Positions 35,219 through 43,655 of a stretch of 64,000 nucleotides of DNA are shown here, piece by piece (position 1 is the first letter of the stretch; each line of letters starts with the position of its first letter). The translations under genes were made by a program, and so were the position numbers. Under the pieces are notes generated by a model. That model saw nothing but the letters and a program-made list of their open reading frames with translations. It had not been told where the DNA came from and searched no databases. The stretch spans positions 744,001-808,000 of the forward strand of contig NZ_FRCS01000001.1 in assembly GCF_900143005.1 (NCBI RefSeq). Reading direction: 5' to 3'. Source of the stretch: Cryptosporangium aurantiacum (lineage in GTDB: Bacteria; Actinomycetota; Actinomycetes; Mycobacteriales; Cryptosporangiaceae).

Positions 35219-37258
35219 GTGCCGTCCCCGACGTCCGTGTTCAAGCGCCTCGTCATCGGACGGGCGCTCCGGAGCGACAAGCTTGCCGAAACCCTGCTGC
35301 CGAAGCGCGTCGCGCTGCCGGTCTTCGCGTCCGACGCGTTGTCGTCGGTCGCCTACGCGCCCGCCGAGATCCTCGCCACGCTGAGCGCGGCGGGGCTCGC
35401 CGCCTACACGTTGTCGCCCTGGATCGCGCTGGCCGTCGTCGTCGTCCTGCTCACCGTGGTCGCCTCCTATCGGCAGAACGTCCATGCTTATCCGTCCGGC
35501 GGCGGCGACTACGAGGTCGTGAACACCAACCTCGGGTCGCGGTTCGGCCTGGGGGTGGCGAGCGCGCTGCTCGTCGACTACGTACTCACGGTCGCGGTGT
35601 CGGTGGCGTCCGGAGTGGCGAACCTCGCTTCGGCGGTGCCGATCCTGGACGACCATCAGGTGCTGGTATCGATCCTGCTGGTCGCGCTGTTGACGTCGCT
35701 CAACCTGCGGGGTGTCCGGGAGTCGGGGGTGGCGTTCGCGATCCCGACCTACGGGTTCATGATCGCGGTCTTCGGCATGGTGCTCTGGGGCGTGTACCGG
35801 ATCTTCATCGCGGGTGACGAGGTGCGGGCCGAGAGCGCCGACTTCGAGATGCACAGCGAGCAGACGATCGCCGGGGTCGCGCTGGTGTTCCTGCTGGCGC
35901 GCGCGTTTTCGTCCGGGTGCGCGGCGCTGACCGGCGTCGAGGCGATCAGCAACGGTGTGCCCGCGTTCCGCCGTCCGAAGAGCAAGAACGCGGCGACGAC
36001 GCTGCTGCTGCTCGGGCTGATCTCGGTCGCGATGATGCTCTGCATGATCTGGCTGGCCCGGCTGACCGGCCTCCAGTACGTCGAGAACCCCGCGGAGCAG
36101 CTGGAAGGCGCACCGGACGGTTACGTCCAGAAGACCGTCGTCGCGCAGCTGGGCGAGGCGATCTTCAGCGGGTTCAGCCCCGGCTTCTACTTCGTGACGT
36201 TCATGACCGCGCTGATCCTGGTGCTGGCCGCGAACACCGCGTTCAACGGCTTCCCGGTGCTGGGCTCGATCCTCGCGCAGGACCGATACCTCCCGCGGCA
36301 GCTGCACACCCGGGGCGACCGGCTAGCGTTCAGCAACGGCATCCTGTTCCTCGCGGTCGCCGCCGGCATCCTGCTGGTGGCGTTCAAGGCAGACCCGAGC
36401 GCGCTGATCCACCTCTACATCGTCGGGGTGTTCGTCTCGTTCACGCTCAGCCAGATCGGCATGGTGCGGCACTGGAACCGGCTGCTGCGGGTGGAGCGCG
36501 ACCCGCAGGTTCGCCGCCGCATGCGCCGCTCGCAGGCGATCAACGCGTTCGGACTGGTCATGACCGGCACGGTGCTGATCATCGTGCTGCTCACCAAGTT
36601 CACCCAGGGCGCCTGGATCGCGATCGCTGCGATGGCGTTCATCTACCTGCTGATGCTGGGTATCCGCAGGCACTACAACCGGGTGGCCGAAGAACTGCGG
36701 CCGGCCGACGAGAAGCCGATCCTGCCGTCCCGCAACCACGCGGTCGTGCTGGTCTCGACGCTCCACCAGCCGACGCTGCGGGCGCTGGCCTACGCGAAGG
36801 CGACCCGCCCGGACTCGCTGACCGCGGTGACCGTGAACGTGGACGACGCCTCGACGCGCGCGCTGCAGGAGGAGTGGGACCGGCGGGGAATCTCGTTGCC
36901 GCTCACCGTGGTGGAGTCGCCGTACCGGGAGATCACCCGGCCGATCCTCGACTTCGTGCACGGGCTGACCAGGCAGTCGCCGCGGGACGTCGTCACGGTG
37001 TTCATCCCGGAGTACGTGGTCGGGCACTGGTGGGAGCACCTGCTGCACAACCAGAGCGCGTTGCGGCTCAAGGGCCGGCTGCTGTTCGAACCCGGCGTGA
37101 TGGTGACCAGCGTGCCGTGGCAGCTGCTGTCCACCGCCGGCCGTGACCCGGACCGCGCCGACCGGGTGGCCGGTCCCGGTTCGGTACGCCGCGGCCTGCA
37201 CCCCTCGGTCTCCGACCCGCCCGACCGTGACCGCGAGTCGGAGGGTTCCCAATCGTGA
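35219..37258 (+). CDS. APC-superfamily permease, KimA-like K+ importer
   Basis: 679 residues, twelve membrane spans and a long C-terminal cytoplasmic part. TM1 block LPVFASDALSSVAYAPAEIL is the hallmark of the KimA/YdaO group and KUP-like actinobacterial permeases; further marks are YRQNVHAYPSGGGDYEVVNT, GVRESGVAFAIPTYGFM, CAALTGVEAISNGVPAFRRP and AANTAFNGFPVLGSILAQDR. KimA of Bacillus subtilis imports K+ and is controlled by c-di-AMP at its C-terminal domain; the same is inferred. Divergent from ceoB. The stop overlaps the next gene by 4 bp (GTGA). GTG start at 35219. Confidence 0.83.
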   Translation: MPSPTSVFKRLVIGRALRSDKLAETLLPKRVALPVFASDALSSVAYAPAEILATLSAAGLAAYTLSPWIALAVVVVLLTVVASYRQNVHAYPSGGGDYEVVNTNLGSRFGLGVASALLVDYVLTVAVSVASGVANLASAVPILDDHQVLVSILLVALLTSLNLRGVRESGVAFAIPTYGFMIAVFGMVLWGVYRIFIAGDEVRAESADFEMHSEQTIAGVALVFLLARAFSSGCAALTGVEAISNGVPAFRRPKSKNAATTLLLLGLISVAMMLCMIWLARLTGLQYVENPAEQLEGAPDGYVQKTVVAQLGEAIFSGFSPGFYFVTFMTALILVLAANTAFNGFPVLGSILAQDRYLPRQLHTRGDRLAFSNGILFLAVAAGILLVAFKADPSALIHLYIVGVFVSFTLSQIGMVRHWNRLLRVERDPQVRRRMRRSQAINAFGLVMTGTVLIIVLLTKFTQGAWIAIAAMAFIYLLMLGIRRHYNRVAEELRPADEKPILPSRNHAVVLVSTLHQPTLRALAYAKATRPDSLTAVTVNVDDASTRALQEEWDRRGISLPLTVVESPYREITRPILDFVHGLTRQSPRDVVTVFIPEYVVGHWWEHLLHNQSALRLKGRLLFEPGVMVTSVPWQLLSTAGRDPDRADRVAGPGSVRRGLHPSVSDPPDRDRESEGSQS

Positions 37259-38640
37259 CGTCCTGGGCGGCGGGTACCGAGTTCGAGCTGGAGATCGGCG
37301 CGTTCGCGCACGGCGGGCACTGCGTGGGCAGGCACGACGGCCGGGTGGTCTTCGTCCGGCACGCGCTGCCGGGCGAGCGGGTGCTGGCTCGGGTGACCGA
37401 GGATCGTGGCGGCTCGTTCTGCCGTGCGGACGCGGTCGAGGTGCTGCGGGCGGCGCCGGAGCGAGTCGAGCCGCCCTGCCCGTACGCGCACCCCGGCGGG
37501 TGCGGGGGCTGCGATCTGCAGCACGCCGCTCCGTCCGCGCAGCGCTCGTTGAAGGCGGGCGTGGTGCGGGAGCAGCTGGAGCGCCTCGGGGCGCTGACCC
37601 CGGAGCGGGTTTCGGAGATCTTCACCGGCGTCGAGGAGCTGCCCGGTGGGCCGCTCGGCTGGCGGACGCGGGTCCAGTTCGCGGTCGACCCGACCGGGCG
37701 TGCGGGGTTGCACCCGCACCGGTCGCGGGCGGTGTTGCCGGTGGAGAGCTGCCCGATCGCCGATCCACGGATCGACGCGCTCGGTGTGACCCACCTGGGG
37801 TGGCCGGGGGTGGCCGCGGTCGAGGCCGTGGTGTCGGCGGGTGGTGACGACGCGCTGGTGCTCGACCAGCCCGGTCCCCGGCGTGACCGGGGCCGGGGAC
37901 GTGAGCGAGGCCGGGGCCGTGACCGGGGCGGACGCGGGCGCGGGCAGGCATCCGGGCCGGCACCGACGCCGGTACACGTGCCGGAGGAGCTGCCGGAGTC
38001 GGCGGCGATCCTGGTCGCGGCATCGCCGGTCCGGCGCACCGAGCGGGCGCCCGCCGCGCCGATCCGGGGGCACCGGCGGGTGCGGGAGCTCGCGGCCGGG
38101 CGGCGCTGGTACGTGCGGGCAGACGGGTTCTGGCAGGTGCATCCCGCGGCGCCGGACGCGCTGGTGAGCGCGGTCGTCGAGGCGCTGGGGCCGCGTCCGG
38201 GGGAGTCGGTGCTCGACCTGTACGCCGGCGCCGGCCTGTTCGCCGGGGTGCTCGGCTCGCAGGTGGGGCCGGACGGCCGGGTGGTCGCGGTCGAGGCCGA
38301 CCGTGGTGCGTGCGACGACGCCCGGCGGAACGTGCGGGACCTGGAGTGGGTCGAGGTGGTCGCTGCGCGGGTGGACCGGGCGCTGGGCGAGGGGCTCGAG
38401 CAGCCGGTTGACCTGGTGGTGCTGGATCCACCGCGGTCGGGGGCCGGTGCTGCGGTGGTGCGTGCGGTAGCGGCTCGGGGCCCGCGGGCCGTGGCCTACG
38501 TGGCGTGTGATCCGGCGGCGTTCGCCCGCGACGTGGCCACGTTCGCCGAGGAGGGTTACCGCCTGACGCGGGTCCGCGCCTTCGACGCGTTCCCGATGAC
38601 CCACCACGTCGAGTGCGTCGGGACGCTCCTGCCCCGCTAG
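37255..38640 (+). CDS. TrmA/RumA-type 23S/tRNA uracil-5-methyltransferase
   Basis: 461 residues. N-terminal TRAM domain (FELEIGAFAHGGHCVGRHDG, VFVRHALPGERV) is followed by a Cys cluster PPCPYAHPGGCGGCDLQHA that could hold an Fe-S cluster. The SAM domain begins with DLYAGAGLFAGVLGS near 325. LDPPRSGAG carries the motif before the catalytic region, and the nucleophile Cys is in VACDPAAFARDV near 423 (C-x-P type). Between about 200 and 245 there is an unusual Arg/Gly insertion (RGRERGRGRDRGGRGRG). Overlaps the upstream permease by 4 bp, as also in M. tuberculosis (Rv2690c-Rv2689c). Confidence 0.88.
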   Translation: MTSWAAGTEFELEIGAFAHGGHCVGRHDGRVVFVRHALPGERVLARVTEDRGGSFCRADAVEVLRAAPERVEPPCPYAHPGGCGGCDLQHAAPSAQRSLKAGVVREQLERLGALTPERVSEIFTGVEELPGGPLGWRTRVQFAVDPTGRAGLHPHRSRAVLPVESCPIADPRIDALGVTHLGWPGVAAVEAVVSAGGDDALVLDQPGPRRDRGRGRERGRGRDRGGRGRGQASGPAPTPVHVPEELPESAAILVAASPVRRTERAPAAPIRGHRRVRELAAGRRWYVRADGFWQVHPAAPDALVSAVVEALGPRPGESVLDLYAGAGLFAGVLGSQVGPDGRVVAVEADRGACDDARRNVRDLEWVEVVAARVDRALGEGLEQPVDLVVLDPPRSGAGAAVVRAVAARGPRAVAYVACDPAAFARDVATFAEEGYRLTRVRAFDAFPMTHHVECVGTLLPR

Positions 38641-39815
38641 CGGCTGGGGGACGGTTCGCGGAGCACCAGGGCGACCGCGCCGAGGGCCTCGGCGCGGCCG
38701 CCGAGCGTCCCCTGGACGACGTCGACCGCTTCGACCGCGCTCGGCACCGCGGACCGCCCCAGCGCGTGCCGGAGGGGGTCGAGCAGCACCTGCCCGGTCG
38801 CTGCCAGCTCGCCACCCACCACGACCCGGTCCGGGTTGATCAGGTTCACCAGGCCACCGAGCGCGATCCCGATCGCCGAGCCGGCGTCCGCGACCACCCG
38901 GCGGCACGGCGCGTCTCCCTCGGCGATCAGCTGGACGACGTCCGCCAGCGACCGGACCTCGGGCCGGCCCCGGCGCAGCACCGAGACCAGCGCGGCGCCA
39001 CCGGCGACCAGTTCCAGGCAACCGCGGTTGCCGCACCGGCAGACGTCGCCCGCCGCGTCGAGGCTCAGGTGGCCGATCTCGCCCGCGGTACCGGAGATGC
39101 CCCGGAACAGCCGCCCGTTGATCACCAGCCCACCGCCGATGCCGGTGCCCAGCTTGAGGTAGACGAGCGCCTCGCTGCCCCGCCCGGCGCCCCAGGTGTG
39201 CTCGGAGAGCGCGCCGAGGTTCGCGTCGTTCTCGACGTGGACCGGCAACTGGAGACGGCGCCCGAGCTCCACCGACGGCGCCAACCCGGCCCAGGCGGGC
39301 AGGATGTTCGACGCGCCCAGCAGGCCGGTGCCCGCCACGACCGGGGCGGGCAGGCCGAGCCCGACGCCGATCACGTCCGACAGACGGTGGCCGGACTCCT
39401 CGACGGCGGCGACCACGAGCGCGGCCGCGCGGTCGAGCATGACCGAAGCGGTGTGCTCCTCGTCCGGCTGCAGCCGCTCACCGCGCTCGGCGATGACGGT
39501 GTGCGCCAGGTCGGCCACCGCGACGTTGACGTGCCGCCGCCCGACGTCCACCCCGGCCACGACCCCCGCGCCCGGCGCGAGCTGGACCACGGCGGCCGGC
39601 CGGCCACCCGCGGGACCCGCGGGCGCGGTACCGCCGGGTTCCACGACCAGGCCGAGGTCCGCGAGGTCACTCAGCGTAGTCGAGACGGTCGCACGGGAGA
39701 GGCCGGTCGCGGACGCCAGATCGGCGCGGGTACTGGGCCCCATTGCCCGCAGCGCATCGGCCAGACGGCGTTGATTACCGCCCAGCGCGGTGACGCCTGA
39801 CACCTGGTCAGTCAT
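38637..39815 (-). CDS. ROK-family transcriptional regulator (XylR/NagC type)
   Basis: 392 residues from ATG at 39815. N-terminal winged helix: NQRRLADALRAMGPSTRADL, ATGLSRATVSTTLSDLADLG. ROK kinase-like domain from about 80: VAGVDVGRRHVNVAVADLAH, LPVHVENDANLGALSEHTWG, KLGTGIGGGLVINGRLFRG, GTAGEIGHLSLD and the zinc site CRCGNRGCLEL. It binds a sugar and represses the genes next to it, most likely the divergent ABC importer. Two palindromes cover its own promoter. Its stop codon shares a GCTAGC palindrome with the convergent TrmA-type gene. Confidence 0.9.
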   Translation of the reverse strand: MTDQVSGVTALGGNQRRLADALRAMGPSTRADLASATGLSRATVSTTLSDLADLGLVVEPGGTAPAGPAGGRPAAVVQLAPGAGVVAGVDVGRRHVNVAVADLAHTVIAERGERLQPDEEHTASVMLDRAAALVVAAVEESGHRLSDVIGVGLGLPAPVVAGTGLLGASNILPAWAGLAPSVELGRRLQLPVHVENDANLGALSEHTWGAGRGSEALVYLKLGTGIGGGLVINGRLFRGISGTAGEIGHLSLDAAGDVCRCGNRGCLELVAGGAALVSVLRRGRPEVRSLADVVQLIAEGDAPCRRVVADAGSAIGIALGGLVNLINPDRVVVGGELAATGQVLLDPLRHALGRSAVPSAVEAVDVVQGTLGGRAEALGAVALVLREPSPSR

Positions 39816-39818
39816 GGA

Positions 39819-39850
39819 GGAATATTCCGGCGTGTCGACAGTTCTGTCAA
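39819..39850 (-). promoter_or_regulatory. Promoter/operator of the ROK regulator gene
   Basis: Minus strand: TTGACA (39850-39845), 17 bp, then GAATAT (39827-39822), placing the start of transcription at or next to the ATG at 39815, so the mRNA may be leaderless. Two palindromes coincide with these elements: GGAATATTCC (39819-39828, perfect) over the -10, and GACAG-TT-CTGTC (39837-39848) touching the -35. They are natural binding sites for autoregulation. Visual call only. Confidence 0.45.
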
Positions 39851-39970
39851 CTGAACACAAAACTGAATCGTTGGAAGCCGCCGGGAGTGCATGCTTCGTG
39901 GCTTTCGTCGGCTTTACCGATACAGTGAAGTGTCGTGTCCATGACGAAACCAAACCGTTATGGCTGTTCC

Positions 39971-39998
39971 TTGACGTAACCCGGGCCGAGGGCAGAGT
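39971..39998 (+). promoter_or_regulatory. Candidate promoter of the sugar importer operon
   Basis: TTGACG (39971-39976), 16 bp, CAGAGT (39993-39998), about 60 bp before the GTG of the binding-protein gene. The -10 fits only the A2 and T6 positions. Upstream palindromes of the divergent ROK gene are 120-150 bp away. Confidence 0.3.
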
Positions 39999-40061
39999 GT
40001 TCTGGGCATCGGCGGAGTGCGCCGGTGCAGTGTTTTTGATGCGTCCCCATCGGGAGGTTCG

Positions 40062-41162
40062 GTGTTCACTCTGCGTCGCGGCGTCGCTGTTGCCGCTGCC
40101 GTGCTGCTGGCGCTCAGCGCGGCAGCCTGTGAGAGCTCAGACGAAGGTTCTGACTCTGGCAGCAGCAGCGACAGTGCCAAGATCGCGCTACTGCTCCCGG
40201 AGTCGCAGACGACCCGGTACGAGCAGTTCGACAAGCCGCTGTTCGAGGCCAAGGTCAAGTCGCTCTGCTCGGGCTGCTCGGTCATCTACAACAACGCCAA
40301 CCAGCAGTCCGACACGCAGCAGCAGCAGGCTGAGGCCGCGCTGAACGACGGCGCGAAGGTCCTCGTGCTCGACCCGGTCGACGGTGCGGCCGCTGCCAGC
40401 ATCGTCAACACCGCGAAGGCCAAGAAGGTCCCGGTCATCTCCTACGACCGGCTCGTGACCGGCGCGGACCTCGACTACTACATCTCGTTCGACAACGAGA
40501 AGGTCGGCGCGCTGCAGGCCACCTCGCTGGTCGACCAGCTGAAGAAGACCGGCAAGACCAGCGGCAACGTCGTGATGATCAACGGCTCGCCGACGGATAA
40601 CAACGCGAAGCTCTTCAACAAGGGCGCGCACTCGGTCCTCGACGGTTCGGGCTTCAAGCTCGAGCCGACCCCGGACTACTTCACGCCGGAGTGGAAGCCG
40701 GAGAACGCTCAGACGTTCATGGACGGCCAGATCTCCAAGCTGGGTAAGACCGGCTTCGTGGGCGTCTACGCCGCGAACGACGGCACCGCCGGTGGCGCCA
40801 TCGCCGCGATGAAGGCCGCGGGCGTCACCCCGCTCCCGCCGGTCACCGGCCAGGACGCCGAGCTCGCCGCGATCCAGCGGATCGTCGCCGGCGACCAGTT
40901 CATGACGGTCTACAAGGCCATCAAGCCGGAGGCCGAGAAGGCCGCGGAGATCGCGGTCGCGCTGGCCCAGGGCAAGGAGATCACCGACCAGACCACCCCG
41001 GTCAACAACGGCAAGGAAGACGTCCCGTCGATCCTGCTGACCCCGGTCGCGGTCACGAAGGACAACATCAAGACGACTGTCGTCGCCGACAACTTCTACA
41101 CGGTGGCGCAGATCTGCACGGCCGACTACGCGGCGGCCTGCAAGGCGGCCGGCCTCCAGTGA
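40062..41162 (+). CDS. Sugar ABC transporter substrate-binding lipoprotein (XylF/RbsB type)
   Basis: 366 residues from GTG at 40062 (GGGAGG 4 nt before). Signal peptide of lipoprotein type: TLRRGVAVAAAVLLALSAAAC, cleavage before Cys. Mature protein is a type-1 periplasmic fold: IALLLPESQTTRYEQFDKPL, NNANQQSDTQQQQAEAALND, LVLDPVDGAAAASIVNTAKA, VPVISYDRLVTGADLDYYIS and GVYAANDGTAGGAIAAMKAA. The TTRYE and D-R-L-V patterns are typical of xylose-binding proteins. First gene of a three-gene importer; the ATP-binding gene follows after 110 bp. Confidence 0.9.
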   Translation: MFTLRRGVAVAAAVLLALSAAACESSDEGSDSGSSSDSAKIALLLPESQTTRYEQFDKPLFEAKVKSLCSGCSVIYNNANQQSDTQQQQAEAALNDGAKVLVLDPVDGAAAASIVNTAKAKKVPVISYDRLVTGADLDYYISFDNEKVGALQATSLVDQLKKTGKTSGNVVMINGSPTDNNAKLFNKGAHSVLDGSGFKLEPTPDYFTPEWKPENAQTFMDGQISKLGKTGFVGVYAANDGTAGGAIAAMKAAGVTPLPPVTGQDAELAAIQRIVAGDQFMTVYKAIKPEAEKAAEIAVALAQGKEITDQTTPVNNGKEDVPSILLTPVAVTKDNIKTTVVADNFYTVAQICTADYAAACKAAGLQ

Positions 41163-41272
41163 CGGCCGACCACTCCTGATCGCGAGGGCGACGGCACACC
41201 ACACGGTGTGCCGTCGTTCCCGCGCGCAGGGGTCCATTCCGAAACCAACCCCCTCGCAGCGAAGAGGACCGC

Positions 41273-42115
41273 ATGACAGCCACCACAGGGGCCGGCCGTC
41301 CAAGCACCGGCACAGATGCGCCGGTGCTCTCGATGACGGGCATCAACAAGCGGTTCGGCGCCGTCCAGGCGCTCACCGATGTCTCCTTCTCGGTTCAGGC
41401 CGGGGAGGTGGTCGCGCTGGTCGGAGACAACGGAGCCGGCAAGTCCACGCTCGTCAAGGTGATGTCCGGAGCGGGACCGGCGGACAGCGGCGAGATCCTC
41501 TTCGAGGGCCGCCCGGTCTCCATCCCGTCGCCGTCGGCATCGCAGAACCTCGGCATCGCCACGGTCTTCCAGGACCTGGCGCTCTGCGACAACCTCGACG
41601 TCGTCGGCAACTTGTTCCTGGGCAACGAGGTCACGATCGGTGGCGTCGCCCTCGACGAGGCCGAGATGGAGAAGCGCAGCTGGGAGCTGCTGCGCACGCT
41701 CGCTGCGAAGATCCCGAGCGTCCGGATCCCGGTCGCCTCGCTCTCCGGTGGCCAGCGGCAGACCGTCGCGATCTCGCGGTCGCTGCTCGGCAACCCCAAG
41801 GTCGTCATCCTCGACGAGCCGACCGCCGCCCTCGGCGTCGCCCAGACCGCCCAGGTGCTCAACCTGGTCGAGCGGCTGCGCGACCGGGGTCTCGCGGTCG
41901 TCCTGATCAGCCACAACATGGCGGACGTCCAGGCCGTCGCCGACCGGGTGCTGGTCCTCCGCCTCGGTCGCAACGCGGGTGAGTTCGACGCCCGCGCGGT
42001 CAGCAGCACCGAGCTGGTCGCCGCGATCACCGGCGCCAGCGACAACGTGGTGGCCGAGCGGGCCGCCCGGGAACACCGCGGCCCCGCGGGCCGGCACGAA
42101 GGGACGAACGCGTGA
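41273..42115 (+). CDS. Sugar ABC transporter ATP-binding protein (single domain)
   Basis: 280 residues with one ABC domain, not the double domain of XylG/RbsA. Walker A GDNGAGKST near 55, Q-loop in TVFQDLALCDNLDV, signature LSGGQRQT near 160, Walker B VVILDEPTAALG, and switch His in LISHNMADVQAVADR. Energises sugar uptake together with the permease that overlaps it by 4 bp. Single-domain ATPases of this type are common in actinobacterial xylose/ribose systems and work as homodimers. Confidence 0.93.
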   Translation: MTATTGAGRPSTGTDAPVLSMTGINKRFGAVQALTDVSFSVQAGEVVALVGDNGAGKSTLVKVMSGAGPADSGEILFEGRPVSIPSPSASQNLGIATVFQDLALCDNLDVVGNLFLGNEVTIGGVALDEAEMEKRSWELLRTLAAKIPSVRIPVASLSGGQRQTVAISRSLLGNPKVVILDEPTAALGVAQTAQVLNLVERLRDRGLAVVLISHNMADVQAVADRVLVLRLGRNAGEFDARAVSSTELVAAITGASDNVVAERAAREHRGPAGRHEGTNA

Positions 42116-43386
42116 GCTCGACGAACACCCCCCTGGAGCCGGCCGAGAAGCCGGCGGAAGGTGCCGTCGCGGCGGACCTGCTCGACCCCCGGCTGATCCA
42201 GGCCCGTGGCCCGATGGGCTACCTCAGCGCGCTGGTGCAGCGGCTGAAGAGCGGCGACATCGGCTCGCTGCCGATCGTCGTCGGACTCGTCGTCATCGTC
42301 ATCGTCTTCCAGAGCCTGAACGAGACGTTCCTCAACGCGTTCAACCTGGTCAACCTCTGTCTGCAGATCGCGTCGCTGACGATCATCGCGCTCGGCATCA
42401 CGCTGGTGCTGCTGCTCGGCGAGATCGACCTGTCGATCGGTTCGGTCAGCGGTGTCGCCGCCGCGATCGTGGCAGTGGCCAACGCGACCCACGGCGTCAA
42501 CCCGTGGCTGTCGGTCCTGATGGCGGTGCTCGCGGGTACCGTGATCGGCCTGATCCACGGCCTGGTCTTCACGAAGATCGGCGTGCCGTCGTTCGTCATC
42601 ACGCTCGCCGGTCTGCTCGCCTGGCTCGGTGTGCAGCTGCAGATCCTCGGTAAGCAGGGCACGATCAACCTGCCGCCGACCGGAACGCTGATCGACATCG
42701 GCCAGCAGAAGTTCCTCCCGACCTGGCTGACCTACACGATCGGCTTCGCGCTGGTCCTGCTGTACGTGGTGACGGCGCTGACCGGGTCGGCCCGCCGCCG
42801 GCGCGCCGGGCTGTCCGGTCAGCCGATCTGGGTCACCGCGATCGTCGCGGTGTTCCTCGTCGTCGTGGTCGTCGCGGTCGCCGCGAAGCTGGGCCTCGAC
42901 CGCGGCCTGCCGTGGATCTTCCTGTTCTCGGTCACGCTGGTGCTGATCTTCGACTGGGTCATCCGGCGGACGAAGTACGGCCGGGCGATCCTGGCCGTCG
43001 GTGGCAACATCGAGGCGGCTCGCCGGGCCGGTATCAAGGTCGACGCGATCCGGATCTCGGTGTTCATGCTCTGCTCGACGCTCGCCGCGATCGGTGGTGT
43101 GATCGCCGCGATGCGGCTGGGCTTCGCGAACCAGCAGTCCGGTGCCGGTGACGTGCTGGTCAACTCGATCGCCGCGGCGGTCATCGGTGGTACCAGCCTC
43201 TTCGGTGGCCGCACCCGTCGCTACGCGCCGCTGCTCGGCGCGGTCGTGATCGGTTCGATCGCGAACGGCCTGGCGCTGCAGTCGCTGGAGTCGTCGGTGA
43301 AGTACATGATCACCGGCGCGGTGCTGCTCGGCGCGGTCGTGATCGACGCGGTGTCCTCCCGCGGCCGGAAGAGCTCCGGTAGGTAA
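42112..43386 (+). CDS. Sugar ABC transporter permease (XylH type)
   Basis: 424 residues with about ten to twelve spans: LPIVVGLVVIVIVFQSLNET, LCLQIASLTIIALGITLVLL followed by the conserved LLGEIDLSIGSVSG, IGVPSFVITLAGLLAWLGVQ, and the EAA-like GGNIEAARRAGIKVDAIRIS segment. The C-terminal NSIAAAVIGGTSLFGGRTRR is the typical XylH/RbsC end. Forms the channel of the importer. Start GTG at 42112 overlaps the ATPase gene. A strong terminator follows. Confidence 0.93.
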   Translation: MSSTNTPLEPAEKPAEGAVAADLLDPRLIQARGPMGYLSALVQRLKSGDIGSLPIVVGLVVIVIVFQSLNETFLNAFNLVNLCLQIASLTIIALGITLVLLLGEIDLSIGSVSGVAAAIVAVANATHGVNPWLSVLMAVLAGTVIGLIHGLVFTKIGVPSFVITLAGLLAWLGVQLQILGKQGTINLPPTGTLIDIGQQKFLPTWLTYTIGFALVLLYVVTALTGSARRRRAGLSGQPIWVTAIVAVFLVVVVVAVAAKLGLDRGLPWIFLFSVTLVLIFDWVIRRTKYGRAILAVGGNIEAARRAGIKVDAIRISVFMLCSTLAAIGGVIAAMRLGFANQQSGAGDVLVNSIAAAVIGGTSLFGGRTRRYAPLLGAVVIGSIANGLALQSLESSVKYMITGAVLLGAVVIDAVSSRGRKSSGR

Positions 43387-43398
43387 CAGCAACAACAT

Positions 43399-43436
43399 CG
43401 ATGCGGACGCTGTGCACGCGCACAGCGTCCGCATCG
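43399..43436 (+). terminator. Terminator of the sugar importer operon
   Basis: CGATGCGGACGCTGTGC / GCACAGCGTCCGCATCG: a perfect 17-bp stem with a 4-nt loop followed by TTTGT, 12 bp after the permease stop. Confidence 0.92.
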
Positions 43437-43655
43437 TTTGTATAACGTGAAGTTTCTGTGTGGGTTTCCAGGCGCGCAAGCGGCCGGATCCGCCCGGCGC
43501 AGCCCCCGGTGAGCTGGGCTTTTGCTGCTCGTGCACCATGGGGTGGAGGCCTGAGCCTCGAGATGCGGTCGAGTCAGCCGTGGCTAGACTCGAAAATCTC
43601 GCCGGCTCCCCAAGCAGGCCCCCTGACCCCGCTAGCGCGAGGAGTTGCCGCCACC

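Noticed and set aside
37850-37990. Frameshift or assembly error suspected in the Arg/Gly-rich part of the TrmA-type gene
   Set aside because: The frame stays open and the conserved methyltransferase domain continues in the same frame on both sides.
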